Below the pieces are notes generated by a model that was given only the letters and a program-made list of their open reading frames with translations, did not search any database and was not told the origin of the DNA. Below, piece after piece: positions 1 to 11,319 of a stretch of 64,000 nucleotides of DNA. Position 1 is the first letter of the stretch. Each line of letters opens with the position of its first letter. The position numbers and the translations under genes are program-made. The DNA is taken from assembly GCA_963682025.1 (NCBI GenBank), contig OY821517.1:295290344-295354343 (forward strand), written 5' to 3'. Source of the DNA: Cordilura impudica (lineage: Eukaryota > Arthropoda > Insecta > Diptera > Scathophagidae).

Positions 1-135
1 AAATCGACATCAGTATACAGTCACCGGACATTTTTCAAATTTAAATTCTTACCAGCAAAGAATTTTGTCGCTTAATAAGTCCAATAATTTATTAGCATGC
101 ACATTGGACACATTGCTCCCTACAAACTATGCAGC

Positions 136-390
136 TCAACGTTTATTGAAATCAATAACGGCGCCATCCGACGAGTTCTCACTTTCATCAGAAATATAAT
201 TCTCGTGTTCAGAAATATAATCTTCGTTTGGCAACAAGGAATCTAAATTATTTTGTGCTTCAGGCACAACCTCCTGTTCCACAAATTCACTCTGGGTATT
301 TACAGAACTTGCAGCCGCACCGTTCCATAGATGCTCAAAAATTTCGGTGCTGCTGCGCACAACACTTTTCTTCTTTTTTGCTGAAGACAT
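136..390 (-). CDS. Unrecognised 84-residue acidic ORF
   Basis: The frame starts MSSAKKKKSVVRSS and is then rich in Glu, Asp, Ser and Asn (a run of NEDYISEHENYISDESEN type), ending FNKR before TAA. It resembles the acidic N-terminal tails of some DNA-transposon proteins, but no domain is visible. A decayed continuation without good frame follows toward position 1. It may be a transposon-derived fragment cut by the window edge, or chance. Confidence 0.25.
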   Translation of the reverse strand: MSSAKKKKSVVRSSTEIFEHLWNGAAASSVNTQSEFVEQEVVPEAQNNLDSLLPNEDYISEHENYISDESENSSDGAVIDFNKR

Positions 391-535
391 TAAATAAGCA
401 GATAATTACCTTTTTTAATAGCAAATGATAATTAAAAGTATCAAACGCACTTAATTTAACAACTTTAACAACAATTTAACACAATTTATTAACACAACTT
501 ATTAGCACAATTTGTAATGCCGAGAATGACACGTT

Positions 536-690
536 TTGCTTAAATGTATAAAACACTTGCATTTGCAAGCAAATTGTCAACGGCGTTCGCAAAACACTTG
601 CATTTGCAAGCAAATTACCAAAAACATTCGCAAAACACTTACATTTGCAAGCAAATTACCAAAAACATTCGCAAAACTCTTATTTATGCA
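536..690. repeat. 41-bp tandem repeat, about 3.3 units
   Basis: Units begin at 554, 595 and 636 with CACTTGCATTTGCAAGC and continue through AAATTACCAAAAACATTCGC. A fourth, decayed unit starts near 677. The TTGCATTTGCAAGC part is nearly self-complementary. It lies next to the right part of a GCAG-ended MITE. Confidence 0.8.
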
Positions 691-712
691 AGCTTGCTGC
701 AATCTTAATTTA

Positions 713-918
713 AAAAAACGCTTGCCAATATGTTTGCTGGGTATGTGTGTGTTTATTAAATTTGTTAATGGGTTTGTAATAAAAATGAGTTTGTTTTTTT
801 GTGTTGATTTGTGAATGGGCTATAATTGATTAGCATACCTTTAGGATCTTTACTTAATGAAAAAATAAAATTTCCTAGAATTTACACTCGAATTTCGAGG
901 GCTGGAATCTGCTAGTTT
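713..918 (+). mobile_element. GCAG-ended MITE, right-hand fragment
   Basis: The sequence is nearly the same as the right part of the complete element at 60989-61562. It includes the GATTTGTGAATGGGC-like interior, AAATTTCCTAGAATTT and the palindromic CTCGAATTTCGAG, ending GGCTGGAATCTGCTA. The left end is missing. Confidence 0.7.
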
Positions 919-1206
919 AATTAAAACCAATTGTTAAATGCAATCAGCATAAATGCAAATACATAAAATTACATTCTTGTTTGTTTAAAGAGAGTAAGAG
1001 CATGACCATCTTATTAAGTAAGAGCATAGCCATCATATTATGCTCTTACTCTTATCGATAAACCATTCGTTCACATGTACAAAAAAAAGCGGAAAACAGA
1101 AACAACAAGTAAACAAAAATGTGTGTATATGCATCGCTGATACCTATGAGTATCTATATGCCCATGTTCTGTTACATATAAACAGTTTTCACTATTTTTA
1201 GTTTTT

Positions 1207-1998
1207 TATACCCTATACCACTATGTGGTTTGGGTATAATGACTTTGTGCTGCTGTTTGTAACAACCAAAAATATTTGACCTAGACCCATCTTTAATTAT
1301 ACCGATAGAATCAGAATCATTTTCTGAGTTGATTTAACAATGTCCGTCCGTCCGTCCGTCCGTCCGTCCGTCTGTGTGTCCATGTAAAGCTTGTAATCAA
1401 ACTGCAGGTCGCAAATATGATTATATTTTGATGAAATTTGGTATATAAGCTTTTATCGGCCATGGGATGAACGCTATTGAAATTGGTGAGAATAGGTCCA
1501 TGTTCAGACCTAGCCCCCATACAAATTACCCCTATGAAATCGACATAAATTGCCATAAGATCCAAATTGTCATATAGATCTTACTCAAATTGGGTTTGTA
1601 TGCGTTCATTACATCCATTAATCAGTAGTCCAAAAATGATCCCTTTGGCCCCATATAGAGCAGCTTCCCGATCTTCACTTAATTCTATTAAAAAATAAAA
1701 ATATTGCACTGATTCTTCTCAAATTATGTTTGTATATATTTTCGCAAAATACAAGAGACTTTACCAACCATGGTCAGGATCGGTCCATTTTTGGACCTAG
1801 TCCCCATATAGATATTTCATCCGATATGAACTTTTTCATATCTGCAGCCAAAAAAATTAATAAAAATCCCACTCAAATTTAGTTTTTGCTTATTTTCTAT
1901 GTCCAGTTAGTTGGGCCTATTAGATACGGTTTCTAAACGCATGGTATAGGGTATCGTATAGTCGGTCTAGACCGACTATAATTTTCTTACTTGTTTTT
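1207..1998 (+). repeat. 780-bp dispersed repeat, family A, copy 1
   Basis: It begins TATACCCTATACCACTATG and contains a (GTCC)n tract near 1340-1372. It ends with a perfect 22-bp palindrome at 1958-1979 centred on GGTCTAGACC, followed by TTTTCTTACTTGTTTT. Copies with the same limits are at 5733-6514 and 28732-29508, with an inverted copy at 27611-28380. There is no terminal inverted repeat. A subterminal 3' hairpin and a tetranucleotide tract fit a non-autonomous Helitron/DINE-like element (inference). An open frame on the minus strand across the GTCC tract is not considered a gene. Confidence 0.8.
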
Positions 1999-2009
1999 TC
2001 ATGAAATTT

Positions 2010-3060
2010 TATAGCATTTTGAGAGGTATCTCCACTTTTTAGACCATATCTTGCCACAATGATGCCTGTGTTACCCCATTTTCAACAGCAACCTGCTCGA
2101 AATAATCATAAAAAATGTTATCTTAACATTAGCCAGGTAAATGGTTTATTTTGTGAATGAGCGTGATTTCAACAGGCAGACGGACAGACTGACATTGCTA
2201 AATCAAAAATTTATATACTTTATGCGGTCGAAAATTCATATTTCGATATGTTACAACCGGAATTATAAACTGATATATCTGTGGTTTTCTTGAATAACCG
2301 CGTATGTAAATTTTTGTCAGTTTTGAGTTAACGATGCCAAATATATTAATTTTTAACGCTCTTTACATGTGTTAAATTTTTTTTAAAAAAATATTGAACA
2401 TTTCTGAGTTTTTTCTTTAAATAACGACGTTACTTAAATGTTTATTAAATTAATTTGCAGCACTAACGAAGTATGTCAACCTACGTTTGATCGCTGACAA
2501 ATTTTTTTCTCAGAAAGCGACACATAGCGACATACGTTGTTATTAATGAAAAAAAATGCAACATAATTTTGGAGTAGTTTTCAGTTTATAACCACCTTGT
2601 AAAAACTTGTGTATTTATTTCTGTTATTTTTTGTCACTATTATTCTTGATACGTTGTTAAATTCTAATCCTAAGTCCCGTTAACTTGTTGTTGACGAAGA
2701 AAAGAATTAATTTTTCAAGCAACAACAACTTATGGTAGTTTTCTTTTTCAAAGAAAATGACGTTTGTCGGCATAAGTTGTTTTATCTGCACACACTTTAA
2801 GTGTAATTTACATATTGTTTTTTTCGTCCTTCTCTAGGATCTATTCCTCTGAAGATTTTTGACACATAATTTTATATAAAGAATTTATTGCCCATATCTG
2901 CAGGACTGTTAAATAAAAAGCTCTAAAATCTTTATATTGAGCCCATAATTTCAAATATAACGTTTTTTGGCTCCCCTGAACATTTTGATTTTATGACATA
3001 CGCGGTTATTCTAGAAAACCACAGATATACCCTCTGCACACCGGTGTGGAGGGTATAAAA
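2010..3060 (-). repeat. Dispersed repeat, family B, interrupted by a MITE
   Basis: The parts at 2010-2274 and 3029-3060 together match the family B copy at 41208-41516: GAGGTATCT, GTGAATGAGCGTGAT, CAGACGGACA, and the end TATACCCTCTGCAC with GTGTGGAGGGTATA. The MITE at 2275-3028 sits just before the terminal hairpin. A fragment in the other orientation is at 60818-60930. Confidence 0.7.
2275..3028. mobile_element. MITE C (long TIR), copy 1
   Basis: Terminal inverted repeats of about 30 bp read inward ATATCTGTGGTTTTCT then AATAACCGCGTATGT. The right end differs by one base in that stretch. The interior matches the second copy at 31434-32210 in the opposite orientation. It has no coding capacity. 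The host repeat is interrupted cleanly, so the boundaries are well supported. The superfamily is not assigned. Confidence 0.8.
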
Positions 3061-3339
3061 AGGAAACTCCATGACTTGGGACCGGAATATACTTTTCTAT
3101 ATCCCTATTGCTGAATCCAAATATTATCTAAGAATTTAACTGAAAACAAGTTTAAAATTAAAATGTTTATTGTAAAGGATCCAAACAAATTTCAAATCTG
3201 GTATACTATTAAACGCCCCCGTTATTAGAACATTACTGAAACCGATACCTTGGCCGAAGTGACATTTTTACTTGATATATTCTTTAAAAGTTAATGGCTT
3301 TAATTATTATGGATTTGGAGGATACTCGTATCTAATTCA

Positions 3340-3990
3340 TATTGTTATAGTTGGCTTAAAAAATGGGACATTTGCAGAAATTTGGAATCACTGCTTGGAA
3401 TCACTTGTATTGTTAAGCATTTGATATTTGACGATACTGATGGACTATGAGCTCCACGCGTTGTAAGAACTTCCAAAGCTATCAAAGCTGTACATAATCA
3501 AATTTATCGAAGTCCACTCCGGAAGCAACAAATACTCTCATAGATAATGAATATGTCGTCGGTATCCATTTCCCGCATCACTAACAATTACTTGGGTCCT
3601 CAAACATTCAAAAGATGTACGGGGATTGGATTTTAGCAAAAAAAGCGAAAGCATTACTGAAGTAAACAATTTTGTATGAAACCATCATGATAACTCGAAA
3701 AGCTAATGATGCATTTCGATTCCTCGGACCCAAATTAGGGAGAAACAGTTGATTCCGCGCATTTTTCTCCAATTACACAGTGTAATTGGCCACCTGCTGG
3801 TCCAGACCTAAATCCTTTTGCATGAAAAACGCTAGTAGGGTTAAGAGCGCATGGCGCTTGTACTAGCACTTATCTTAGCGGTGGTTTATTTTCTATGGAT
3901 TTGGTGCGTAGACTACTAGTCGCACTGAAGACTCGAGTTCGTAACTGGATTGAAAAGCAAAATATTAGGAAGTTCTTAACTATATTTTCG
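3340..3990 (+). pseudogene. Decayed Tc1/mariner-superfamily transposase
   Basis: The plus strand gives broken frames with recognisable pieces: RVVRTSKAIKAVHNQI, RSPLRKQQ, ISRITNN and YLGPQTFKRCTG (paired helix-turn-helix region), then a WPPAGPDLNPF-like piece near 3790-3820 where the last catalytic acidic block would be. Stops and shifts are frequent and no TIRs were identified. Confidence 0.55.
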
Positions 3991-5732
3991 GTAAGCAATT
4001 GTAAACCTTGAAGATAATATTTTCCTAATAGCAAGAGCAAGTGATTTATTAACCGGCCAGAATCGTATAATGTTCCACTTGTGTCATATTCATTATGTTG
4101 TCATATATAACTATTTAAATTTAAACCAATAGAAAGATTATTTTTTTTTCAAAATGTTGAATTTTTAATAATTCAAAATTATTTTCTTGTCCATGTGTCT
4201 TTATTAAAAATCATGAACAACCATAAGTGAATTCCAAAATCTATTCTTAGTAATATACAATCTAATGTTTTTTTAATAACTGATTAAATGTATTGTAACT
4301 AGTTAGGATTTAGTGCCAAATTTTAGATTATATACAACCAACAAAAAAAAAAAAAAACATACAAACACACAAACACAAATATATATAGTTACCTTATATT
4401 AATAAAATAAAAACAAGTGGCAAAAAATTTAATAATTTTCGGTATTTGAACTATTAAAAATTTAAAAAAAAACTTGTACCTTTCTGCAGTTAAGATAAAA
4501 AAATACCAAGTGTCAAACTAGTGATCAATGTAGAATTATTCAAATAACAAAATTGTTTACAAGCTTTTTCTGAACTTCAAAAAAAAAGAACAAATAAAAA
4601 TCATTGTCTTCACATCCCTGCAAATGTTTAAAAAAAAATTTAAAGGTTTATAAACATAAGCCATTTTTCGTTGAAAAAGATTAAACAATTTGTAAATCTT
4701 GGTAAAATTAACAGTCTTCCCTTTGTTAAACGTTACTGTTAATGATATCTTTTGTACACTTCACACTTTACTTGTGGCAATATTTTTTTTTTTAATAAAC
4801 AGCAAAAATAATTGTAGTCGGCCAAGTCCGATTATATGATACCCTACACCTCGGGCAGGGAAATAAATTTGGCGACTGGATACTTATATTTGTATTAAAT
4901 TTTTGGATACAGTTAAACTTAATTCACCAAATTTCATTCCTTCTACCAATTTTCTAAAGTTATTCTGGTGTAGGGTAAAAGAAAAGTATTAATTCAAAAA
5001 TCTTGTGTCAATAATTTTTATTACGATATGATTATAATTAAATTTAAGTATTTGTTAAATTATAATGTGGAAATCACAAATTTCCTTTATATAATTGAAA
5101 TGTTCAAAAATTAAATGCAAATCGAAAAAATAATTTAGATTGACATTGAACAAATAATCAATAATTTGAAAGTTCTGTTTACCGAGCTAAACAAAACATG
5201 TTTGATATAGTACACAAAAAAAATTTTTTTTTTAATTTTCAATAATCTAAAAATAAAACTGTTCAGATTTCAATCCAAAAAAAAAAAAAAAAATAGTTAT
5301 TAAAAATACAATAAAAAATAAAGAAAAATATTACACAATTTAAAAAAAGAACAGACGGAAAAATTTAATCAATCCCCCTTTATTAATCTTTTAAAAAAAT
5401 AATAAAAAATATATATATGTAATAATAAATAAAAATTAATCATTAAACAAAAAATGCTGTGGTGTTTTAATTGTGACAATTTTATTTTGGAAATTTTATA
5501 ATTAGATACAATAAAATTGCCTTTCTATCATTATATAAATCCCATTAACATTTACAAGGGTTTCTATTTAATTTAATTTTGTTTTTAAATTATAGGTTTC
5601 AATCAAGCAAATTGCAACACAAATAGAAATTTCATCTTAAAACTTGTATAAAAATACAATGTCAAACTTATTTATACATAAATCTGAGTTGCTAAAATTA
5701 AAAAAAAAAAAATAATTATCGCATTTAATTTT
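3991..5732. other. AT-rich non-coding stretch
   Basis: No gene is recognisable. It consists of poly-A and poly-T runs and ATTTAAAA-like DNA. A small inverted repeat (CCTACACC near 4842, GGTGTAGGG near 4970) bounds a fragment of another hairpin-ended repeat with GTAGTCGGCCAAGTCCGA near 4814. Confidence 0.5.
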
Positions 5733-6514
5733 TATACCCTATACCACTATGTGGTTTGGGTATAATGACTTTGTGCTGCTGTTTGTAACAACCAAAAATA
5801 TTTGACCTAGACCCATCTTTAATTATACCGATCGAATCAGAATCACTTTCTGAGTTGATTTAACAATGTCCGTCCGTCCGTCCGTCCGTCCGTCCGTCTG
5901 TGTGTCCATGTAAAGCTTGTAATCAAACTGCAGGTCGCAAATATGAATATATTTTGATGAAATTTGGTATATAAGCTTTTATCGGCCATGGGATGAACGC
6001 TATTGAAAATCGGTCCATGTTCAGACCTAGCCCCCATACAAATTACCCCTATGAAATCGACATAAATTGCCATAAGATCCAAATTGTCATATAGATCTTA
6101 CTCAAATTGGGTTTGTATGCGTTCATTACATCCATTAATGAGTAGTCCAAAAATGATCCCTTTGGCCCAATATAGAGCTGCTTCCCGATCTTCACTTAAA
6201 TCTATTAAAAAATAAAAATATTGCACTGATTCTTCTCAAATTTTGTTTGTATATATTTTCGCAAAATACAAGAGACTTTACCAACCATGGTCATGATCGG
6301 TCCATTTTTGGACCTAGTCGCCATATAGATATATCATCCGATATGAACTTTTTCATATCTGCAGCCAAAAAAATTAATAAAAATCCCACTCAAATTTGGT
6401 TTTTGCTTATTTTCTATGTCCAGTTAGTTGGGCCTAGGAGATACGGTTTCTAAACGCATGGTATAGGGTATCATATAGTCGGTCTAGACCGACTATAATT
6501 TTCTTACTTGTTTT
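5733..6514 (+). repeat. 780-bp dispersed repeat, family A, copy 2
   Basis: It has the same limits and order as copy 1: TATACCCTATACC start, (GTCC)n near 5870-5898, palindrome 6475-6496, TTACTTGTTTT end. It differs from copy 1 by few substitutions and a short deletion near 6005, so the family is young. Confidence 0.8.
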
Positions 6515-6601
6515 TATTCAGGTATGCGATGGAAATCGATTTAGACACTAAAACGATTTAAATTCAATTAAAGTTGTGATGCGTTTATATTTTTCATTTT
6601 A

Positions 6602-7904
6602 AAGGGTGTCCCAACAAGAACGAAATTTTTAAATTTTAAATAAAACACAGATATTTAAAAAAAAAATCGTGAAACTTTGTTATATCGTAAAGTAGACAGA
6701 ATGAGGTTATGTATGGAACAATATATCGTGCAGATGGCCGCCGCGGCTTTGCTGGCATGCACGCAATCTTTTAATGAAATTTTCAATGACCGTTTTGCAT
6801 AAATGCTGCGGTATTTCATTAATGCAGCGTCCAATTTCCTCTTTTGAGGCTTGAGTCGTCGTCGGCTTATTCGCGTAAACCATCGACTTCAAAAAACCCC
6901 AAAGAAAAAAATTTAATGGTGTTAAATCGCACGATCTAGACGGCCAATTCTGATCTCCAAAACGCGAAATAACACGACCGGGAAATGACTGATGCAGCAA
7001 TTGAATTGTTTCTCTGGCTGTATGACATGTGGCGCCGTCTTGTTGGAACCACATGCCCTCCATATTCATTTCTTCAATTCGAGGCAAGAAAAAACTGGTT
7101 ATCATTTCACGATACCGAACACCACTGATTGTTTGCGCTTGACCTGCCTCATTTTCATAAAAAAAAGGTCCAATGATTCCTCCAGCCCAAAAACCACACC
7201 ACACAGTGACACGTTGAGGATGCATTTGCTTCTCGTGAATCACTCGAGGATTTTCCTCACCCCAAATGCGACAATTCTGCCTATTGACGAAGCCATCAAG
7301 ATGGAAATGGGCCTCGTCACTGAAGATGATTTTAGCGGCAAAATCAGCATTTTCATGTTGTCTCTCCAATACCCAATTAACGAACTCCCTTCGCTGTCCA
7401 TGGTCAGCTAGCTTCAGTTCCTGAGTCAATTGAACTTTGTATGCATGAAGATGCAAATCTTTCGTCAAAATTCGCTGCATAGTGGATTTGGAGACACCAA
7501 TTTGCTGAGCTCTTGTCGAATTGAGGTGGATGGAGTTTGAGCGACATCATCACGTACAGCTGCGACATTTTCGGTCGATCGACCTGGTCGATGGCGCGTT
7601 GTTGTCTTTAGATCACTAACAGACCCAGTTTCGGCTAATTTATCCATTAATCTCTTTACAGTTGACTGTTTTGGAGCATTATTGTGACCCCAAATTTATC
7701 GCAATTTGCGAACTGTAGCCGCAAAACTTTCACCATTTTGGTAAAACAATTTCACAATGAGAATGCGTTGTTCATTCGTGTAGCGCTCCATTTTTACTAA
7801 CCTCGTACCTTCTACTAGCAAACAATAACAATTGTTCAAATGTCAAACAATGACACTTCGAATGTTGCCAGATTTAAAAATTGCGTTCTTGTTGGGACAC
7901 CCTT
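6602..7904 (-). mobile_element. DD41D mariner-like transposon, copy 1
   Basis: The terminal inverted repeats begin AAGGGTGTCCCAACAAGAAC at both ends (a few differences inside) and are flanked by TA at 6600-6601 and 7905-7906, the expected Tc1/mariner target duplication. The element is 1303 bp and encodes one transposase on the minus strand. It is complete at the DNA level with a damaged gene. Confidence 0.9.
6707..7791 (-). pseudogene. DD41D transposase, disrupted
   Basis: The probable start is the ATG at 7791 (MERYTNEQ). A helix-turn-helix region follows with an in-frame TAA after RKLR. Near 7490 a shift leads into the 257-residue catalytic frame from MQRILTKDL. Catalytic blocks are visible: FSDEAHF (first Asp), FQQDGATCHTA (second Asp) and SCDLTPLNFFLWG. 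The third catalytic position, 41 residues after the second Asp, is Asn (AAT) where the second copy in this window has Asp. The family is the DD41D branch of Tc1/mariner. With stop, shift and D-to-N change it should be inactive. Confidence 0.88.
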
Positions 7905-8800
7905 TATAATGTCGATTTCAATTTCCATTTTGTTCTTTGGATCCGAATTGTCACGTAAATGTTTCCTCTTTATGTTTTCTTTTTTATTATCCTCTGCTGC
8001 CAAAATAATCGACATTTTATGATTTTTTAAATATTTAATTATAAATTTCATAAATGTTTAATTGTTATTTCACAATTTGCACTACAACTTGTCAATACAT
8101 TGTTGCATTTTTCAAAAGAAATGATACGGAATGAAACAAAAGTGGAAAATGAATTCGATCGAAATTCATCACATCGTTGTCGATTTTAAAATCGTTTTCA
8201 CTTTTGAAATCGATCGATTTCTATCATATACCTAATTATTTATGATTTTTCTCGAAGTTAAGTAAGCATGTGTTGTCGTGGTATTTCACAATATTTATTT
8301 GCGTTCTAATCCCTTCGTTTTGATCAATGGACCGACTTCTTTACGGTAGGACACATCTACATAAAAGTATATGTGAAATACTCCAAAAAAAAGTGTGTAA
8401 AAGGTTTGAGAGTATGATATAACCGCTTTCAAAAATAATCCCAAAGAAAATATTCGCGCAAACTTAATAGAATTATTTTTTTTTTCTTTTTTACTTTTTT
8501 TTCATATTTTTTTGCGATTTTTTTCGATAACAAAAAAAAGTTGGGCTTGAAAGTATTTAATAAACTCCACGAAATCGCTTTAGATTGGGCTAAGTCCTGC
8601 AACGTTCAAAAGGAAATATTGCACGGAGGAACTTTCAATGGATAAAACTCTCGAAAACTTTTGAAAAAGGTTGGCTTTCTTGATAAAATTATTCCTCTCA
8701 AATATTAATTTCCTCTGAAGTTTTCTTTTCGAAATCTTCAATCTTGTTGTAAGATCTTGTTTTGGAGAAAAGTTGGATATGAAAAGGACATGCGGCTCAC
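7905..8800. other. AT-rich stretch without recognisable gene
   Basis: Short open frames exist on both strands but have low-complexity products and no domain. No repeat limits were found. Confidence 0.4.
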
Positions 8801-8807
8801 GAACTTC

Positions 8808-8979
8808 AAACCTGTTTTTTGTGCGGTATCTCTTTGCGCGATTTCTTATTTGTACGTTTTCTTTTGTGCGTTTTTTTAGTAATTTGGAAATTTTCATTTA
8901 TCTCACAAAAAGAAAACGCACAAAAGAAATCTAACAAATAAGAAATCACGCAAAGAGAGACCGCACAAAAACAGGGTTG
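8808..8979. repeat. Large hairpin, arms about 70 bp
   Basis: The left arm starts AACCTGTTTTTTGTGCGGT at 8808. The complement of the right arm (ending 8979) reads AACCCTGTTTTTGTGCGGT. Shared blocks are TCTCTTTGCG, GATTTCTTATTTGT and TTTCTTTTGTGCGTTTT, with a loop of roughly 25-30 bp. It may be a foldback MITE or a local inverted duplication. Confidence 0.8.
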
Positions 8980-9719
8980 AGCAGAGTTCAGAAAAAAAAC
9001 ACACTGAATAAAAAATTTGTACATATATGTAAACAAACATACGGTACGGTGAATCTATAGCTTTTGATTGGATTGTAATTTTGATATGCGGTTTTTTTTT
9101 TTGTTTGGTAGGTGAGACTTTAGCCTTTAAGTTTTGCTATAAAATGTAATTCTCTACCGAAAATAAAAAAAGTTGCGGAGGGTTTAAAATACATTTTCAT
9201 TTGTAGTTGAATTTTAGTACAAAAGTGAAGTGTTAAAAGGTAAAAAAAGGTTTTTTTTTTAATATAATGTCTTATTTTTTCAGTTAATTTTACAACTAAT
9301 ACTTTTTAACAATTTTTTAAGTTAATTTTTTCAGAAAATCCCAAACTTTGGCCCCCGTAAACTTTTTAGTCCTAATGTGCACAAGGGCCAAAGGTTGTTT
9401 TTTTTTTTTTGTTTTGAAAGATCCCGAGTTAAAATATAATTTATTAAGCAGCGAACGTAAAAGTTACCTTATATTGGTTCAAGATAGAGAAGTTTCAATG
9501 AAAAACTCGTATGTTTTTGCTTTAGTTAAATTTTTTTTATTGTCTTTTTAAATATTTCTATATCAATTTTTATGGTAAATTTATGAAATATAACAATTTT
9601 TATTGTAAATTTACAAAATATATAAATTTTTAAATCAAGAAAATTTTTTAATATATTGTATTTGTATTGTATTGTATGTATCTTTATTTACAAATATAAA
9701 ATAACATCTATATATATAA

Positions 9720-11065
9720 AATTCATTTTCTGTTTGTTTGTTTGTTTGTTTGTTTGTTTGTTTGACCGCTATACAAATTTTTGTTTTTCAACGGATTTTC
9801 CTGAAATTTTGTACACACGATCTCTATACCCCAGGAAAGGTCGCCATATACTTTTTACCGGCCACGCCTACTTTTACGCCCACTTTTTATGTAAAATTCA
9901 TTTTCTGTTTTATTCATATTTGTTCACTATACAAATTTTTATTTGTTAACAGATTTCTCTGAAATTCGGTACACACGATCCCTGTACTCCAGCTAAGGTC
10001 GCCATATACTTTTTATCGACCACGCCTACTTTTACGCCCACTTTTTATATACAATTCATTTTCTTCTTTTTGGTATATTTGTTCGGTATACAAATTTTTA
10101 TTTTTCAACGCATTTCTCTGAAATTTGGTACACACGATCTTTTTACCTCAGGCCAGGTCACCGGGTGATTCTTGCGGCCACACCTACTTTTACGCCCACT
10201 TTTTGTATACAATTTGTTTTCTGTTTTTTGGTATATTTGTTTGCTATACAAATTTTTGTTTTTCAACGGAATTCTCTGAAATTTGGTACACACGACCTCT
10301 GTACTCCACCTAAGGTCGCCATATGCTTCGTACCGGCCACGCCTACTTTAACGCCCACTTTTTGTATACAATTCATTTTGTTTTTTGGTATATTTGTTCG
10401 CTATACAAATTTTTATTTTTCAACCGATTTCTCTGAAATTTGGTACACACGATCTCTCTCCTCCAGGGAAAGTCGACATATTCTTCGTACCGGTCACGCC
10501 TACTATTATGCCCACTTTTTGTATACAATTCATATTCTGGTTTTAGGTACATTTGTTCGCTACATAATTTTTTTAACGGATTGAAATTTGCTACACACGA
10601 TCTCTGTACTCCAGAGAGGTCGCCATATGATTCTTGCCGGTCACGCCTACTTCTACGCCCGCTTTTTATACAAAATTAATTTTCTGTTTTTTGGAATATT
10701 TGTTCACTATAGAAATTTTTATTTTTCAAGGGATGTCTAAAATTTGGTCACACGATCTCTATACTACAGAGAAGGTCACCATATGCTTCTTACAGGCCAC
10801 GCCTACTTTACGCCAACTTCTATGTATATAAAACTTATTTTTTCCTTTTATTTGTTTCTTTATTTGATTGCTATAAAAACTTTTATTTTTCAATGGCTTT
10901 CTTCGAAATTTAGTACATATTCCAGGGAAGGTCGCTGTATGATTTTTACCGACCACTCCTAATTTACGCCCAATTTTCTTATAAAATTCATATTTTGTTG
11001 TGTGGTATATTTCTTCCCTATACAAATTTGTACTTTTCAATGGATTTCTCTGAAATTTGGGTTAC
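9720..11065 (+). repeat. 158-bp tandem array in the Helitron, about 9 units
   Basis: The motif CTATACAAATTTTT recurs near 9770, 9930, 10088, 10244, 10402, 10560, 10710, 10872 and 11020, a spacing of 148-163 bp. Each unit also carries GAAATTTGGTACACACGATC, GGTCGCCATAT and GGCCACGCCTACTTT. The array opens with (TTTG)n at 9732-9762. Overlapping open frames here are by-products of the repeats. Confidence 0.9.
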
Positions 11066-11319
11066 ACGAAAATAACTACACGGTGAACAAATTCCCCAAA
11101 CTTAAAAAAAGGTACCCAAAAGAAATGAAGAAATTCCCCATTTTTTTTTAATTGAAATAAAAAATGAACTTACTCCCCAAATTCGTTCTTAAATTTTTAC
11201 ATATTTTTATTTAATGAATTTTGTTAAATATTTATTTTAGTGAACATTTGCATACTGCTCTCAATATATGTCCAACAATAAATGCATTTAAAATGAGTAT
11301 TCTTTTCAAGATAAGTTGG

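Noticed and set aside
554..676. CRISPR-like short direct repeats
   Set aside because: The units are contiguous 41-bp tandem repeats without unique spacers, in an animal genome.
1317..1565. ORF with RRTDGRTDGRT repeated in several places (also 5843-6082 and 28842-29078)
   Set aside because: It is the GTCC microsatellite inside family A; its recurrence reflects copies of a non-coding repeat.
6992..7411. 139-codon plus-strand ORF
   Set aside because: Exact antisense of the DD41D transposase, which has clear catalytic motifs on the minus strand.
9656..11040. Overlapping plus- and minus-strand ORFs of 60-140 codons
   Set aside because: They follow the 158-bp repeat period and have no domain; stop-free stretches arise from the repeat itself.
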